A DNA stretch of 64,000 nt from contig OY282558.1 in NCBI GenBank assembly GCA_958295665.1, positions 186,722,015 to 186,786,014 of the forward strand. The letters run 5' to 3'. Source of the stretch: Tipula vernalis (taxonomy: Eukaryota; Arthropoda; Insecta; Diptera; Tipulidae). A program made the position numbers and the translations under genes. Below the pieces are notes generated by a model. That model ran no database searches. It had not been told where the DNA came from and saw only the letters and a list, made by a program, of their open reading frames with translations. Below, one piece after another: positions 33,011 to 45,421 of this stretch (its first letter is position 1; every line of letters starts with the position of its first letter).

Positions 33011-34142
33011 TGGAACGGTGTAAATGTTACAACCTTTAGAACTATTCTGGGTAATTCACTACCAGTTCCGGTGCCAAAACCTCCTAAAACTGCGCAAGAG
33101 CTCGATGGCTTGGTGGACGAGTTATCCAGCGATTTTAATGAAGCGATACTGGGATCTAGTCCCCTTAGCAGGCCTATGGGTAAATCTCGGCCACCCTGGT
33201 GGTCCGAAAAATCCAAACACGTCGAAAATGCAAAAGACTCTTCAAAACAGCATGGAAAACAAAAGCTAGACTGGGACTCCTATAAGGAAGTCCTCAAAAT
33301 TTACAAATATCAATTGAGAAGTGCCAAGAACAGCTCTTGGAGGCTATACTGTGGCAAAATTCAGGAGACTTTAGAGATGTCTAGGCTACGCAAAGCACTA
33401 GCAACTGGTCCTTCTATCCCAAGCTATCTTCAACGGCCGGATGGGATATGGACCACTAATAGTGCGAAATCGCTGGAACTTCTGATGGAGACACATATTC
33501 CTGGTTGTTCTGAATCTGTATCTAGCACATCAGTAGGTAAAAGGGCTAGTAGCCTCATAGGCCAAATTATTAGCAGAAAAAAGATCCTGTGGGCGATAAA
33601 CAGTTTTAAACCATATAAGCCGCCTGGACTCGATGGTATTATTTCTGCGGATATTCAACAAACTACGGATCTAACCATTTCCCGGTTAGAGGTAATTTTC
33701 AAAGGCAGCCTAAAACTATGTCACGCATTCCTACTAAATGGACAGAAGTGAAGGTTGTTTTCATACCTAACGCGGGAAAACGCTCACACTGCAATCCCAA
33801 AGACCTTAGACCGATTAGCTTGTCTTCCTTCCTTTTTAAAACACTGGAAAGACAAATAGAAGCTCATATTAGAAGCACGATTGTGTCGGAAAAGCTGTCT
33901 AAATCTCAACATGCCTATTGCAAGGGGAGATCTGTAGAGACTGCTCTTCGTTCTCTTGTATATTTCATTGAAAAATCTTTCGAATATAGAGACTATGCAA
34001 TGGTAACCTTCTTAGATATTGAGGGAGCCTTTAACAATGTGCGTCCAGCGGCTATAACTCGGGCACTTTCAGATCTGGGAGTGGATGAATCACTCAAGGA
34101 CTGGATAGGTCAAATGCTAAGAGGCAGGATCATAAATACAGA
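33011..34142 (+). pseudogene. LOA/R1-type reverse transcriptase, 3' truncated
   Basis: 33071-33720: linker with ELDGLVDELSSDFNEAI, RPPWWSEKSK and WDSYKEVLKIYKYQLRSAK, then FKPYKPPGLDGI (RT motif 0/1 KAPGxDGI). A frame change near 33720 leads to WTEVKVVFIPNAGK, DLRPISLSSFLFKTLER, SQHAYCKGRSVETAL and MVTFLDIEGAFNNV (palm motif A, catalytic Asp). The FADD motif is missing because the sequence switches to a MITE fragment at about 34142. The endonuclease at 26743 is the same kind of element, but the intervening 5.5 kb does not prove they were one copy. Confidence 0.85.
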
Positions 34143-34270
34143 TTTCATATTAAATTTATATTTTATTTCGAAAGGTTGGGTTTTGTCAATTAAATCAAAT
34201 TGGCTATTTTCTTGGAAAATAAATACACCCAAAATAATTTGAATTAAATTTTGGTCAACAAAATACGCTT
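34143..34270 (-). mobile_element. half copy of MITE A
   Basis: Reverse complement of 43518-43645 inside the foldback arm, ending with the same tip (gtcaacaaaatacgctt). The other half is absent and the retroelement coding sequence does not resume. Confidence 0.8.
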
Positions 34271-34274
34271 ATAA

Positions 34275-34350
34275 ATGGGTTATTTTACATTTTCTTTATT
34301 TGCAATCAGCATATTTATCGTGCTATTATATATCAAAAGTGGATAAAATA
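34275..34350. repeat. dispersed repeat C (copy 2)
   Basis: Nearly identical to 4738-4816, starting immediately after the MITE A tip. Confidence 0.75.
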
Positions 34351-36000
34351 ATTTTAAAAGTATACAAATTGTCACTACGATTGCTGGAATTCGAAAAAGT
34401 CTAATTTCGGGGGTTATCGGGAGTTTACAGTAAAATAGAATTTTAATTCAAGATTGCAATGTTACAAAATTTCAACATTATTATAAATAAAATATAGGCA
34501 TTTCGAATTTTCTAGTAACCAACTACCAAATAATGCCGATTTAAATACATTTATGGTCAATACAGCACTTTTCAATACAAACTATAAACAACTTTTGCAC
34601 AGTTGAAAATTGTGTACGGATTGTTGTTTCAAAACCGACATTTTTTTCTTTCGGTGGACTAATTAAAATTTTAAATAAATCCTATCTTTTTATAAGAGTA
34701 GTAAGTTAAAAGAAACAGTTACCTTATTGGTGCTGTGCGGTAAACTAAAAATACGAAAAGCAAAACTATCGCCGAATAAATTGGGGAAGCTTTTATACGA
34801 AAGTTAAAATTTCAAATGGTTATAACTATGATAAGTAGTATAGCAGAGAATTTTTTGTTGTTTATGTTTGTGTCTCCCTAAATTTATTATAAAGCTAAAT
34901 TTAAGTGGTATTTTAACAAATACGTACATTCTTACATAAATAACACCATTCTACATTCTTAAGTATGTTGCAAAACTAAAAACATATGTATTTAACAGAA
35001 GATACAGCATAATAATAATAATCTTAAATAAACAAGATTTTCTTTATGTACCCTAAATAATGTAATCGCATAGCTATACCACACAAAAATGTTATCCGTT
35101 CTTAAGAACCAACAAAAATGATGGTGCGTTGTAATATGTAGTATCAAAATGGATTTTATTTAAGAGTAAGTTTCACAAATTTATATATTGGCGAATAAAA
35201 GTTATCACACGAAAACTAATAAAATAATTTTTATGTATAGCAGATTACAATGCTGCTACTTTTTATATCCTGTATTAAACGAGTCTATGCGGGTTAGTGG
35301 ATTTAGTTGTTTACTATCTTTGCCATTTTTGTCTTTATCCAACAAGTAGAATGGAAAATAATAAATAAATGAGATATTTTTGTAGAATAAACTGCCGAAG
35401 TCTATAAAGAATATCAACAGAATTTCCAAAATATTGCTTTGATATCTGTCGGCATCCATCGACCGGACCCCATATGTACTAATTTAAATATTATATAAAT
35501 AACGGCAAAGATTGATTGAAAAAGAGTAAAAAATTGCTGCAAGATGTGCATGCAAATGATCTGGCAAGTACAACAAAAAGTTTTTAATATTAACAGTTTC
35601 GATTCATTAACATCCCATTTCCTAGAATGCTACCTTTAATGCTCTGTCGTCCGAGGCATTTCCACACCTCTTTATACAATGGGAATGGAACGGTAAAAAA
35701 TTAGGCGTGTTGTACGAAAAAATTAACGAACCACAAGACGGTATTATTGCAAGTCGTAAAAGGCGTTAGTTGAATTGTGAAAATAATTTTTTAATAAACT
35801 AACTTAGTTTAATTTAGTAACTAAAACATGTTTTTTCAATTTTTTTTTTTTTTTTTTAGAGGATGGTATGACAAAACTTTACAATGTAAATTTCCCAATG
35901 GATTTATTGTTTTTTGAACGGTAATTGACTGACAAATCATAAAACATACAAAGATATTCGGAAGATTGTTGCTTTTAAAAGTGAATTTTTATGATAATTA
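34351..36000. other. AT-rich non-coding interval
   Basis: No gene recognised. Around 35495-35515 ataaataacgg and aagattgattgaa recur from the inner end of the putative BEL LTR (40191-40223), possibly a decayed LTR trace. Confidence 0.4.
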
Positions 36001-36004
36001 TATT

Positions 36005-36445
36005 TAACAATATTACAATACCCTACGGGGATTTCCCCTTATTGCATTTCTGATTTTGTGCGCGGGCACTTTTCTGCTACTTTTGGTTTCAGAATAGCTT
36101 AGATATTTCCAATAGGATTCATATCTGGCCTATTCGCCGTTGGGCCTTAAATATTTGGTGACTTGTATCGTCTTATGGCACGGAATCTTGTCATGTATAA
36201 AAACTCCTTCCTCATTGAATTTTTAATTCTTAGTCGGTACCATGTGTGATTGCAGAACACTTAAATATTGATCCGTGTTCATTATTCCGTTTACTACATA
36301 AAGTGCGAAGAGTTCTTTTGATGGTATTTGACCTGCCGTTGGTCACAGGAAGGTAAATATTCTTCTCCTTTTGATCTATATACGGTCCTGGGCATTAGTA
36401 GCGTCAAAGTCATCATAGTCTCATCACTGAATAAAACCTAATCAA
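36005..36445 (-). pseudogene. Tc1-like transposase relic
   Basis: The minus strand shows VLFSDETMMTLTLL (first Asp block), later EEGVFIHDKIPCHKT (second Asp), then in another frame RPDMNPIGNI, where the family has NPIEN: the third acid is replaced by Gly. Stops and at least two frame changes occur. It is a different family from the 10.3-kb transposase. No terminal repeats identified. Confidence 0.7.
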
Positions 36446-36469
36446 GAAAATATAAAGGGCTGAAACGCC

Positions 36470-37135
36470 TCATAAGGTGATCAAAACTTCGGTCTTACTT
36501 AATTCAAATCCCAAATCAATCCCGGAATGAAGCTCTTAGGTCAGTCTTCAGCTCAACCTCGAACTCAATTTACAACTTAACCTCTATCTAAATCGAAACA
36601 CAATCCTAAACGCAATCACCAAATTAACGGCCAACCCAGCCATCAATTAAATCACCAAATCAACCATTAATCCACTTTCAAATCAATCCTTAACATAACT
36701 CCAAATCAACCATTAAATAATTCACCAACGGAACAACTCACACTTCAATGCAAGCTAACTAAATCCTAATTCTATATCAACTCAACTTATAGCTCGACCC
36801 AAATCTCAACCCTCTGCATAACTCTTCACTTATTTTCCACATCAATCCCAAAATTAACTCGATTCGAAAGCAACATGCGTGTATGAACTCAACTCAATCT
36901 AACCGCAAATTAAACCATAAATTCCACCTCAAATTAGTCCCTAACCGGACTTCTCTTTGAAGTCCAACTCAATTTCAACTCAAACCCTACTCACCATCAT
37001 ACCGACATATGTATCGTCGTACCATCATAACGTTAAACAATCATTCATCATACCATTATTCCATTATACCATCATACCATCATGACACTAAACCATTAAA
37101 CCATCATACAATCCAACAATTTCTTTCGTTACCGA
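36470..37135. repeat. G-poor strand-asymmetric cryptic repeat tract
   Basis: About 660 bp almost lacking G on the plus strand, with the words aactcaa, aaatcaacc and ccatcatacc recurring. The first part resembles degenerate 6-7-bp units (aatcaa/aactca); the end, about 36975-37115, is dominated by accatcata. No coding potential. It abuts the broken end of the BEL/Pao reverse transcriptase. Confidence 0.7.
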
Positions 37136-37139
37136 ATCT

Positions 37140-37560
37140 CTCCACAGTATTCTGAGCAAATCCTTTGATTTGGTTCAATCCAAATTTGCCTGTACATTTA
37201 AGTTATGTCAGCTGTTAATACCACTCTATGCTTCCTAAACCCTAACAAAATACTAGCTAAGTCTTGTTAAACGACTGGGCCACTGAACATCGCTCCATTT
37301 AGTGAAATGCCATTTTGAGTCTTAGAAGACGCATTGAAGACTACGCGCAATTTCGTAGTAGTTGATCTTTCACGAATCACATGGTGGTGGGGCATATAAT
37401 ATACCGTACCTATTGAAGAATTGATGTCTAACATATTTTCGACTAACTCCATGTGATTTAAATTTTTATACTCATTCATAAAATTCACATATTCTGATTT
37501 TAGATTTGGAGATTTATCTAATTTTCGTTCTAACCACAAACATTTTTGAAAGGCTTATTG
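37140..37560 (-). pseudogene. BEL/Pao reverse transcriptase N-part (truncated)
   Basis: ERSTTTKLRVVFNASSKT, SLNGAMFSGPVV, QDLASILLGFRKHRVVLTADI and MYRQIWIEPNQR are the first palm blocks of a BEL/Pao RT; TADI carries the first catalytic Asp. In-frame stops lie after GPVV (37264-37266) and before MYRQIW (about 37204). Everything after about 37140 (YVDD, RNase H, integrase, 3' LTR) is lost and replaced by the G-poor tract. Confidence 0.85.
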
Positions 37561-37877
37561 ATACGAATCCTTTAATTCATAAATATTGTTTTTAAGTGGA
37601 ATTTTTACTGTGTATCTATCTACCTTCACTACCACGAACCACATTTTCTTTTAAAGTTTTTTTCAACTAGCATGTCTTCATTTGAATAATTATTATTGAC
37701 ATTTACTTCTTCTAATTGCTAAAACTTTTCGAAACTTTTAGATAAATTATATGATGAAACATTAATGAAGGCCATTGAACAATTAGAAATTTTAATTTTA
37801 TTTTGCACATTAGAATTTGAACGTACTTTCCCAGACACAATAAGGCCAAATGCTGAATCACATAATGGTGGAAAACC

Positions 37878-38492
37878 TCATACCATAATAGGTCTTCCAA
37901 AGCTCATTATATCGAAGAATAACTCTGCTCCGAATAAGAGGTCAATTACGTTTGGTCGATAAAATGTTGGATCAGCCAAATTCAATTTTGAAATCTGTTC
38001 GAGTGAAGGAATATTAATAGAAATCGAAGGTAGGTTCTCAGAAATCATAGGAAGTACTAAGCATTTTATTGATTTTTTAAACTTCGAAGTTCTGGATTTT
38101 ATTGTAATCCACGTTTGATATTTAATAAAGTTGGGATTCGCCCCAATTCCATTAATTGGAATATTTACTTTCGTCAATTGAAGTTGTAACAAATTGCAGA
38201 GATTTTTCGTAATAAAATTAGAATCGGATCCACTGTCCAAAAGAGCTCTGCAAGGTGCTAATTGGCTGTTATTTGATTCAGCCAAAATAACTGCTGTGGA
38301 CAATAGAACTTGATTTGATTCATTATGCTTTGAAGTTTTACAGGAATTACAATGTATTACACCATCATTTTGATCAATTTTATTACAATGGAGAGATGAT
38401 CCACTCGAATTTTTATTCGAAGCGTTAACTGACAAAGAACCGATTGAATGTTGATTTGGTGGTGTTGGATTATTTACTTGCGTTCTATCCAT
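37878..38492 (-). pseudogene. BEL/Pao aspartic protease region
   Basis: 204 residues. CRALLDSGSDSNFITKNLC is the retropepsin active site (LDSGS; family usually DSGS/A). It continues with GIGANPNF, the flap-side TWITIKSR, and DLLFGAELFFDIM, the domain that precedes the RT. It overlaps the gag-like frame upstream by 19 bp in another frame, marking a frameshift. The next 340 bp to the RT carry only damaged sequence. Confidence 0.85.
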
Positions 38493-39756
38493 ATGTAATA
38501 GTGTATTATGTTTAAGTGAACACGACAGGCAACTATATTTGCTCGAAAATCAAATATCCTGTGACGAGCAGATAAACAGTTAGTACACAAATGATTATTT
38601 TTAACAAACTCAAGTCTATCTTTTGGAAGAAATTTTATATCTGTAAACTTTGAACACTTATGTAATAAATGATTTCCCCTGCAATAATAGCATTGCAATT
38701 TTTGTGCAATAGTGCTTTTGGACTGGCTGTGGTTTGAAGAACGAGCTGATTGTAATGAAGATTCCTTATTCAAATTTTTGTTCCCTTTTGAATTTGAATT
38801 CCCTATATTCTTAATAGATTCCAAAATTCTCACTCGATCTTGAAGAATTTTTTTAAACCACTAAATTCTATAATTTCAGTTGTCGACAAATTTTCCAATA
38901 CATAAATTTTCGAAGCATTGTCCAATTTTTCTAAAACGTGATGATAAACGAATAAGTTCCATTCATCTACTTTAATGCCGAGTGCATTTAATGCGTTATA
39001 ATGTTTAGTAAGGTTATCAATACAATTTTGTAGTGATACAGCGGAATTTTCTATTGAACGGGTAATTTCATAGAGAGCCTTCATGTGATTTTTTTTAATC
39101 TCACAATCATTATCAAAAAGATTGCATAATTCCTTCTAAGCCACGTTGTAATTTTCGGCTTTCAAAGGAAGGGATTCTATCACATGGTATGCTTTTCCTT
39201 CTTTGACAGCGGAAGTTATATAGTAAACATTAGTTATCGGATCAACGTTTCGATTATGAATAAAATCTTGGAACAAGTCTCTAAACTTCACCCATTCAGT
39301 AATTTGGCCATTAAATTTTGGCAATCGAATTTCAGGGAGTTTTATGGATAATATATCATTTGAAACTTTTTTCTGTGAGCCGCTAACGGCGGGTAAATCT
39401 TCGGACATATTTTTAAATTCTAACTTATCTTGATTTTCAAGGTTTCGAAGGTCATTAATTATCGCGGCTTCTATATCACCATACGATTTTTCAATATTAA
39501 ATCTATCCTCTAATATATCTGGCTCTTCCGACTCTTCTTCCAACTGAGATTAAACATCATCAAATTTTTTATAAATTTCTTTTATTCTATCCATAGTCGA
39601 TTGAATTTCCCCGATATTAATTATTTTGTTTTGGCTATACAAATTCACAAAATATGTAATTCGAGATTTCAATCCAGACATACGTTTCTTAAGGAAGCCT
39701 AAGTTTTCCAAATCTACGACACCAGTTTTATCGGTTTCACTAGTAACACTCATTTT
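38474..39756 (-). pseudogene. BEL/Pao gag region
   Basis: Several consecutive minus-strand frames: a Met start at 39753 (VVDLENLGFLKKRMSGLKSRI), then LPEIRLPKFNGQITEWVKFRD (the DUF1759 block of BEL gags), a helical part DEWNLFVYHHVLEKLD at 38900-39000, and zinc knuckle CYYCRGNHLLHKC plus CTNCLSARH at 38560-38690. Stops at 39544-39549 and a frameshift around 39100 break it. Gag packages element RNA in cytoplasmic particles. Confidence 0.85.
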
Positions 39757-40167
39757 GAATTGTTACAATTCAATTAAACGGATGTAATTACAAAAATTAT
39801 TAAATTGGTTTAAATTATAGTTAAATAATGCGCAGCAAACGAATCTTAATAACACGTATAATCAATTTAAATGCACTTATGTGTTTACATATATCATTAA
39901 AGTATACATTTTTCGAATAACTTTATATTATAAAACAAAAACTATGCTAGTTAATTTTCATTCCAAACAATTATTGGATAAATTAATAAATTTACCTACA
40001 ATAATATCTTAATATTAAATAAAATATAAAAACCAAACTGAATTACTTGTTTACTACTGTACTAATGACGGTATACTCTTTCTCCTTTACTTTTTTCCAT
40101 GTGGTTTCCTTTGTTGAATTTCTTCTCGATCTTTCTCGATCCTTTTTTTTTTTTTATTTTTTATTAT

Positions 40168-40183
40168 CCGGCTCGAAGGACCA
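40168..40183 (-). promoter_or_regulatory. BEL/Pao primer binding site, tRNA-Tyr type
   Basis: The plus strand reads ccggctcgaaggacca, which equals the 3' end (T arm, acceptor and CCA) of eukaryotic tRNA-Tyr as I know it. The retroelement strand therefore carries the complementary PBS TGGTCCTTCGAGCCGG, one base inside the presumed LTR end. Confidence 0.8.
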
Positions 40184-40184
40184 A

Positions 40185-40494
40185 TGTTAATAAATAACGG
40201 TTATTTTCGAAGATTGATTGAAGACATTTCATTGGAGATTGAATTCTTTTCCAATATTTGTGTTTATTTTGTTCCGAAGCTTTGAACAATTAAATTAATT
40301 TCATCGAAGATCCTTTGTCGTTTTTTTTGTGTGTTTGAATATTTCAATTTAAAACGAACATGGCGATTTCCATTTTTGACGAATTAAAATTTACGTTTTA
40401 AATGAGACTCTTATTTGTCTCAAATTAACTAATTAAACGACAATGAAGTCAAAAATAATTATAATAAAAAAACAAACACAACACATTTACTTTT
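40185..40494 (-). repeat. putative BEL/Pao 5' LTR (outer end uncertain)
   Basis: The inner end is well placed by the PBS: on the minus strand the LTR would finish ...ATTTATTAACA at 40185. The outer end is a guess at the string acacaacaca before 40495, giving TG...CA ends and about 310 bp. With no second LTR to compare, the length is unproved. Confidence 0.4.
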
Positions 40495-43324
40495 ATTTTA
40501 TTTTATTTTAAAAATAGACTGTATACAAAAATGTTCTTGGTTCCATTGTTTGTTCTCGACTACTACTAAAATTCAATTTTGTTTCTTTCTTTCAGAATAA
40601 TTCTTCTCCCTAGAACCAAAATTTAGACATATAAAAAAAATACATATAGTTTTTTCCCTAAGGGCAATCTATTCAAATTTTAAATGGAACTAAGATATTT
40701 GCTTAATTTTAAAATTATTGTCACTTCACAAAAGAAGGAATTTTTGGTTTGTACCTTTTCACAGTCCACCCTAGACCATGTAAAACATTCATTTGCCCAT
40801 GTTTTTTCTTTGTTCCTAGCTAATTTTGCAATTCCCTTCTGTATCATCTTTCCGATTTAAAATTAAATCGAAAACGAATCGTAAAACTGTTTCAAAATTG
40901 TGTCTCAAATGCATATAACACTTGAATCGGAAGCGAATCAAAACTGAATTGAGAAAGCGATTCAAAAATGAAGTCTCCCATATAGAGGAGGTTTTATTTT
41001 TAATTCGTTTCTAAATCAGCTTGCTTAAAGGGTACTATTTATTGTTTGTCAATTTTTTTTTAATACAAATAAATTATTATGGAACCAAAGGCATACAGAA
41101 AGCAAACAAAATTGTTTTATCTCTTTTCATATTAATTAGCGTTTTTCCCACACTTACTTCTCGTATTTGACATTAGAGCCGCCACAAGACCAAAAGAAAT
41201 TAACAAACGTGCGAAATTCGTAAACGTACGTGAATTTTTTTTTTTTGTTAATTAGGATATTAAATACGGTGTGTACAAATTTTTAAATAATTTGTATTCA
41301 TTTCACTAATAATGGTTGTCAAAATATTGTGCACACGGACTGTGTAAACAAAACCAACCAACCACTATTTTAACGGAAATCGTGTTTTTGATCCCGTTTA
41401 TTTAATAATTTCTTCAATCCAATTTTCGCAATATGTTGATTTTGTAATATGTAAATGGACTCGTTGTTTTTACACATAAATGTTAAATGATAAAAATCAA
41501 CAATTTTCCTTTTTTCAAATGAAATTTTTCACATACGAATTTTACTGTCCCATGGTACACAGTAGCTGGAAGGAGGGGGAATTTGTAATAGGAAACTGCA
41601 ACTCGTGCTTCGCACGACAGTTATTTCAGACCGTACAATTTTGAATCACAACATCCCAAGAACGCTTAAACTGGTTAATCGATTAATCGTCTAACGGTAA
41701 CGCGATTCCAACACATTATTTAAAGCTTAGTTTAAGATACTTTTAAATAAATAAAATCTAAATCTAGAACCAAATACTGTTCTGTTCTCTGTATAATATT
41801 AACACTGCTTCCCTGGCTGTACGTTCAAAAAAATATATTGTTGTAGATTTAAATTTTTCAATGCTAAAAATCAGCAAATTATATAATTTGTTGTTGTTTA
41901 GAATTGCTAGGTTCATCACCAGAGAAGTGTCATATCATAAAAAATCGGCTTACGGAAAGTTTTTTTTTTCAATGATTATATGTGAAGCTTGTTTTTTGCT
42001 ATGGTACAGAAAGAACGTCATATTCATGCTCTGCTTTTATGTCTAAGTTTTAATGAATTTTAAAAGCATAACTTTTTTTTTCTGCTTCTTAAAACAATAA
42101 AAATGTCACCGAACATGACGTACTTTTAATAAATTCTATTATACATACCGTGTTTGTTTTTTATTTTGTTTACTGTTATAGAAATATACTCACATCATTC
42201 ATGAACAATGAACTTTATCTAGATGTACGAGTTTATATATACATATGTACATTACATACATAGGTACTAAGTACGATATTTTTTTATTTTATGATTAGCA
42301 TGACAGAATAATGTCATAAATCAAAAGGCATAATTCAAAAAATGTTACTGATACATTTACAGTATTAAATTTATCAACAAAATGGAGGGAAGCATTAGAG
42401 GTGTATATTTCAGATAGAACTAGAAAAAGTTCCATACATGGAACTTTGCTTCGAGTATTTAAGGATAGTGGTCCCCGATACATTTCATATTGAGGTACAC
42501 GAACAGATACAAAATCAATGCAGCACTATTATTGTACATAATTATTTGAGAGCATGAATAAATAGTTTTGGTCACTTACATAGAACGATTACTCTAGTCT
42601 AATATGTTGACGATAATTAAAGGAATTCAGTTCGTTAGAACTAAACCAATTTATAATTATTATTTTTTTCTATACGTACTTACGGTACGATTGATATTAT
42701 TAAAACCAAGCCTATAACCTCATTTCAATTATAAATGTAATGTTTCTTTAAGTAGCTTACGATATATGTATATTTGATACAAATTATATTTGCAAATACT
42801 TTTTTTTGTCATTTCATAGAACGGCTTAATGTATCGTTAAATTTGAAAGATTCTTTATTATCTACTAATGGGAATTATTTGTGAGCGATTGATTGATAAA
42901 CCCACATTTCTAGATGGAAATCTATTACGTTGAAAGAAAATTCTGATTATTTTGAGATTACAAATATTGCGATTGTGCATAAATTTTAAGGTTTTTTTTT
43001 TATTGTGGAAAAATGGTTACAAATTGATCATTCAATATATTGCACATCCCTAGTCACTTCTTGCCCCATCTTTCTGGTAATATGTGGATTCCACGTCGAA
43101 AGAAGCACACACCTTTAGAGGCTATCGAAGAATCGACTCATTTTTTTTGGTGTTCTGCCTCAAGCCATAAGTCATCGATTGAAATAGGTAGTAATCGGAA
43201 GGAGCAATATCTGCAGATGGCAGGTGCCTTATTATAGTATTTTTCACCATTTCATAGCATAATAAAATCGCTAACCTTGTTCTCTAATTGACAAGTGAGA
43301 AAAGAATGAACAATAGTATAGTCC
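40495..43324. other. long AT-rich non-coding interval
   Basis: No gene, no recognisable transposon domain. It contains fly-like acatatgtacat strings near 42240. Short frames here are featureless. Confidence 0.45.
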
Positions 43325-43514
43325 GAATTAACAATGCTGTATAAGATAACAGAAAATTTTCAGCAGAAAAAATGAGTTTTGCCACTCACCACTAGGAGCA
43401 GCACTAAAACAAAAGAGAACTTTTTCTGCTGAAATATTTATTAGCCAGCAGAAAAATTATGAATATTGTTCATTTTTTGTTGTTGTTTTTTAATAGTTCA
43501 TTTTTGTTTTTAAT

Positions 43515-43791
43515 ATTAAGCGTATTTTGTTGACCAACATTTAATTCGAATTATTTTGGCGTTTATTATTTTCCAAGAAAATAGCCAATTTGATTTAATT
43601 GACAAAAGCCAACCTTTCGAAATAAAATACATATAAATTTACTATGTATTATGACTCTTGTGGCAAGTATCATAACCAAGAATTAGAATTATGTTTAATT
43701 AAGCCCAATTTTTTTTTGGGTTAATGTTATTCTTGCGGGGATTTATTATATGCAATTGTTGTTGTAAATTTGTCAAGGAAATACGCTAATT
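43515..43791. mobile_element. MITE A inserted in the left foldback arm
   Basis: 271 bp (43518-43788) with imperfect ends aagcgtatttt and its complement aaatacgcta, flanked by ATT at 43515-43517 and 43789-43791. It is absent from the right arm. Its left half recurs, inverted, at 34143-34270. Confidence 0.8.
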
Positions 43792-44170
43792 GTTGTTATT
43801 CGTATTTCTCGTTCGGAAAGGTCGTCTAATTTATTTACAGCGAAACGCTCTTCAAGCGCACTATGAATACATACGATTTTTAGCAACTAAAAATTTAAAT
43901 ACGATAATAAAATCTCTTGAAAGATTTTCCTTTTTTGATCGGCTAATTACAAATTATAAATTGTTATAGTAGTACAGACAGTACATTTCAATATTTACTT
44001 CTCAAACTTTAACCAAATGTACATGATTAAATAATATTTATTTTAAGTTGTTATGGTATTTTTTTATAATTTTCTGTATTTTTTGTCACTTTTTATAGAC
44101 TACATTTATCAATTTAGATTCAAAAATCCAAAATTTATTTTTCAACCAAATTTAAAAGATAGCAATATTT

Positions 44171-44935
44171 AAAAAATCGATCGAGTCTAAAGAGCTACAG
44201 AAGTTTTCAAAAAAATTCGGCCAAACTGAATTTTTCAGTTTTTTGACTGTGTCGTATGGACGAACCCCCTTGTAACCAATATGGGATTCTAATTTTTGGA
44301 TACCTGGGGCCATAACATATCTACACATGAAATTTTAAAAAAATCGATCGAGTCTAAAGAGCTACAGAATTTTTCAAAAAAATTCGGCCAAACTGAATTT
44401 TTCAGTTTTTTGACTGTGTCGTATGGACGAACCCCCTTGTAACCAATATGGCATTCTAATTTTTGGATATCTGGGGCCATAACACATCTACACATGCAAT
44501 TTTAAAAAAATCGATCGAGTCTAAAGAGCTACAGAATTTTTCAAAAAAATTCGGCCAAACTGAATTTTTCAGTTTTTTGACTGTGTCGTATGGACGAACC
44601 CCCTTGTAACCAATATGGGATTCTAATTTTTGGATACCTGGGGCCATAACATATCTACACATGCAATTTTAAAAAAATCGACCGAGTCTAAAGAGCTACA
44701 GAATTTTTCAAAAAAATTCGGCCAAACTGAATTTTTCAGTTTTTTGACTGTGTCGTATGGACGAACCCATTGTAACCAACCAATATGGGATTCTAATTTT
44801 TGGATACCTGGGGCCATAACACATCTACACATGCAATTTTAAAAAAATCGTGTCGTATGGACGGACCCCCTTGTAACCAATATGGGATTCTAATTTTTGG
44901 ATACCTGGGGCCATAACACATCTACACATGCGATT
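44171..44935. repeat. 167-bp satellite, about 4.5 units
   Basis: Units begin at about 44174, 44341, 44508 and 44675 with aatcgatcgagtctaaag and contain gtgtcgtatggacgaaccc; the last unit is truncated by an internal deletion near 44850. Open frames starting MCRCVMAP and MCRYVMAP are merely copies of the unit. The right arm holds about half a unit in reverse orientation at 44936-45020. Confidence 0.9.
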
Positions 44936-45421
44936 TTCCATACGACACAGTCAAAAAACTGTAAAATTCAGTTTGGCTGAATTTTTTGGAAAACTTCTGT
45001 AGCTCTTTAGACTCTATCGATTTTTTAAATATTGCTATCTTTTAAATTTGGTTGAAAAATAAATTTTGGATTTTTGAATCTAAATTGATAAATGTAGTCT
45101 ATAAAAAGTGACAAAAAATACAGAAAATTATAAAAAAATACCATAACAACTTAAAATAAAAATTATAAATATTATTTAATCATGTACATTTGTTTAAAGT
45201 TCGAGAAGTAAATATTGAAATATACTGTCTGTACTACTATAACAATTTATAATTTGTAAATTGTAATTAGCCGATCAAAAAAGGAAAACCTTTCAAGAGA
45301 TTTTATTATCGTATTTGAATTTTTAGTTGCTAAAAATCGTATGTATTCATAGTGCGCTTGAAGAGCGTTTCGCTGTAAATAAATTAGACGACCTTTCCGA
45401 ACGAGAAATACGAATAACAAC

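Noticed and set aside
26743..34142. Single LOA-type retrotransposon interrupted by the ISL2EU element
   Set aside because: The ISL2EU tips are flanked by 0.7-1 kb of unrelated sequence on each side, so the two halves are not shown to be one copy.
40168..40183. Possible tRNA-Tyr gene
   Set aside because: Only the last 16 bases of a tRNA are present, placed next to an LTR end; it is a primer binding site.
44289..44842. Three near-identical open frames (MCRCVMAP...) suggesting a small gene family
   Set aside because: They are the same phase of a 167-bp satellite unit; lengths and overlaps follow the repeat period.
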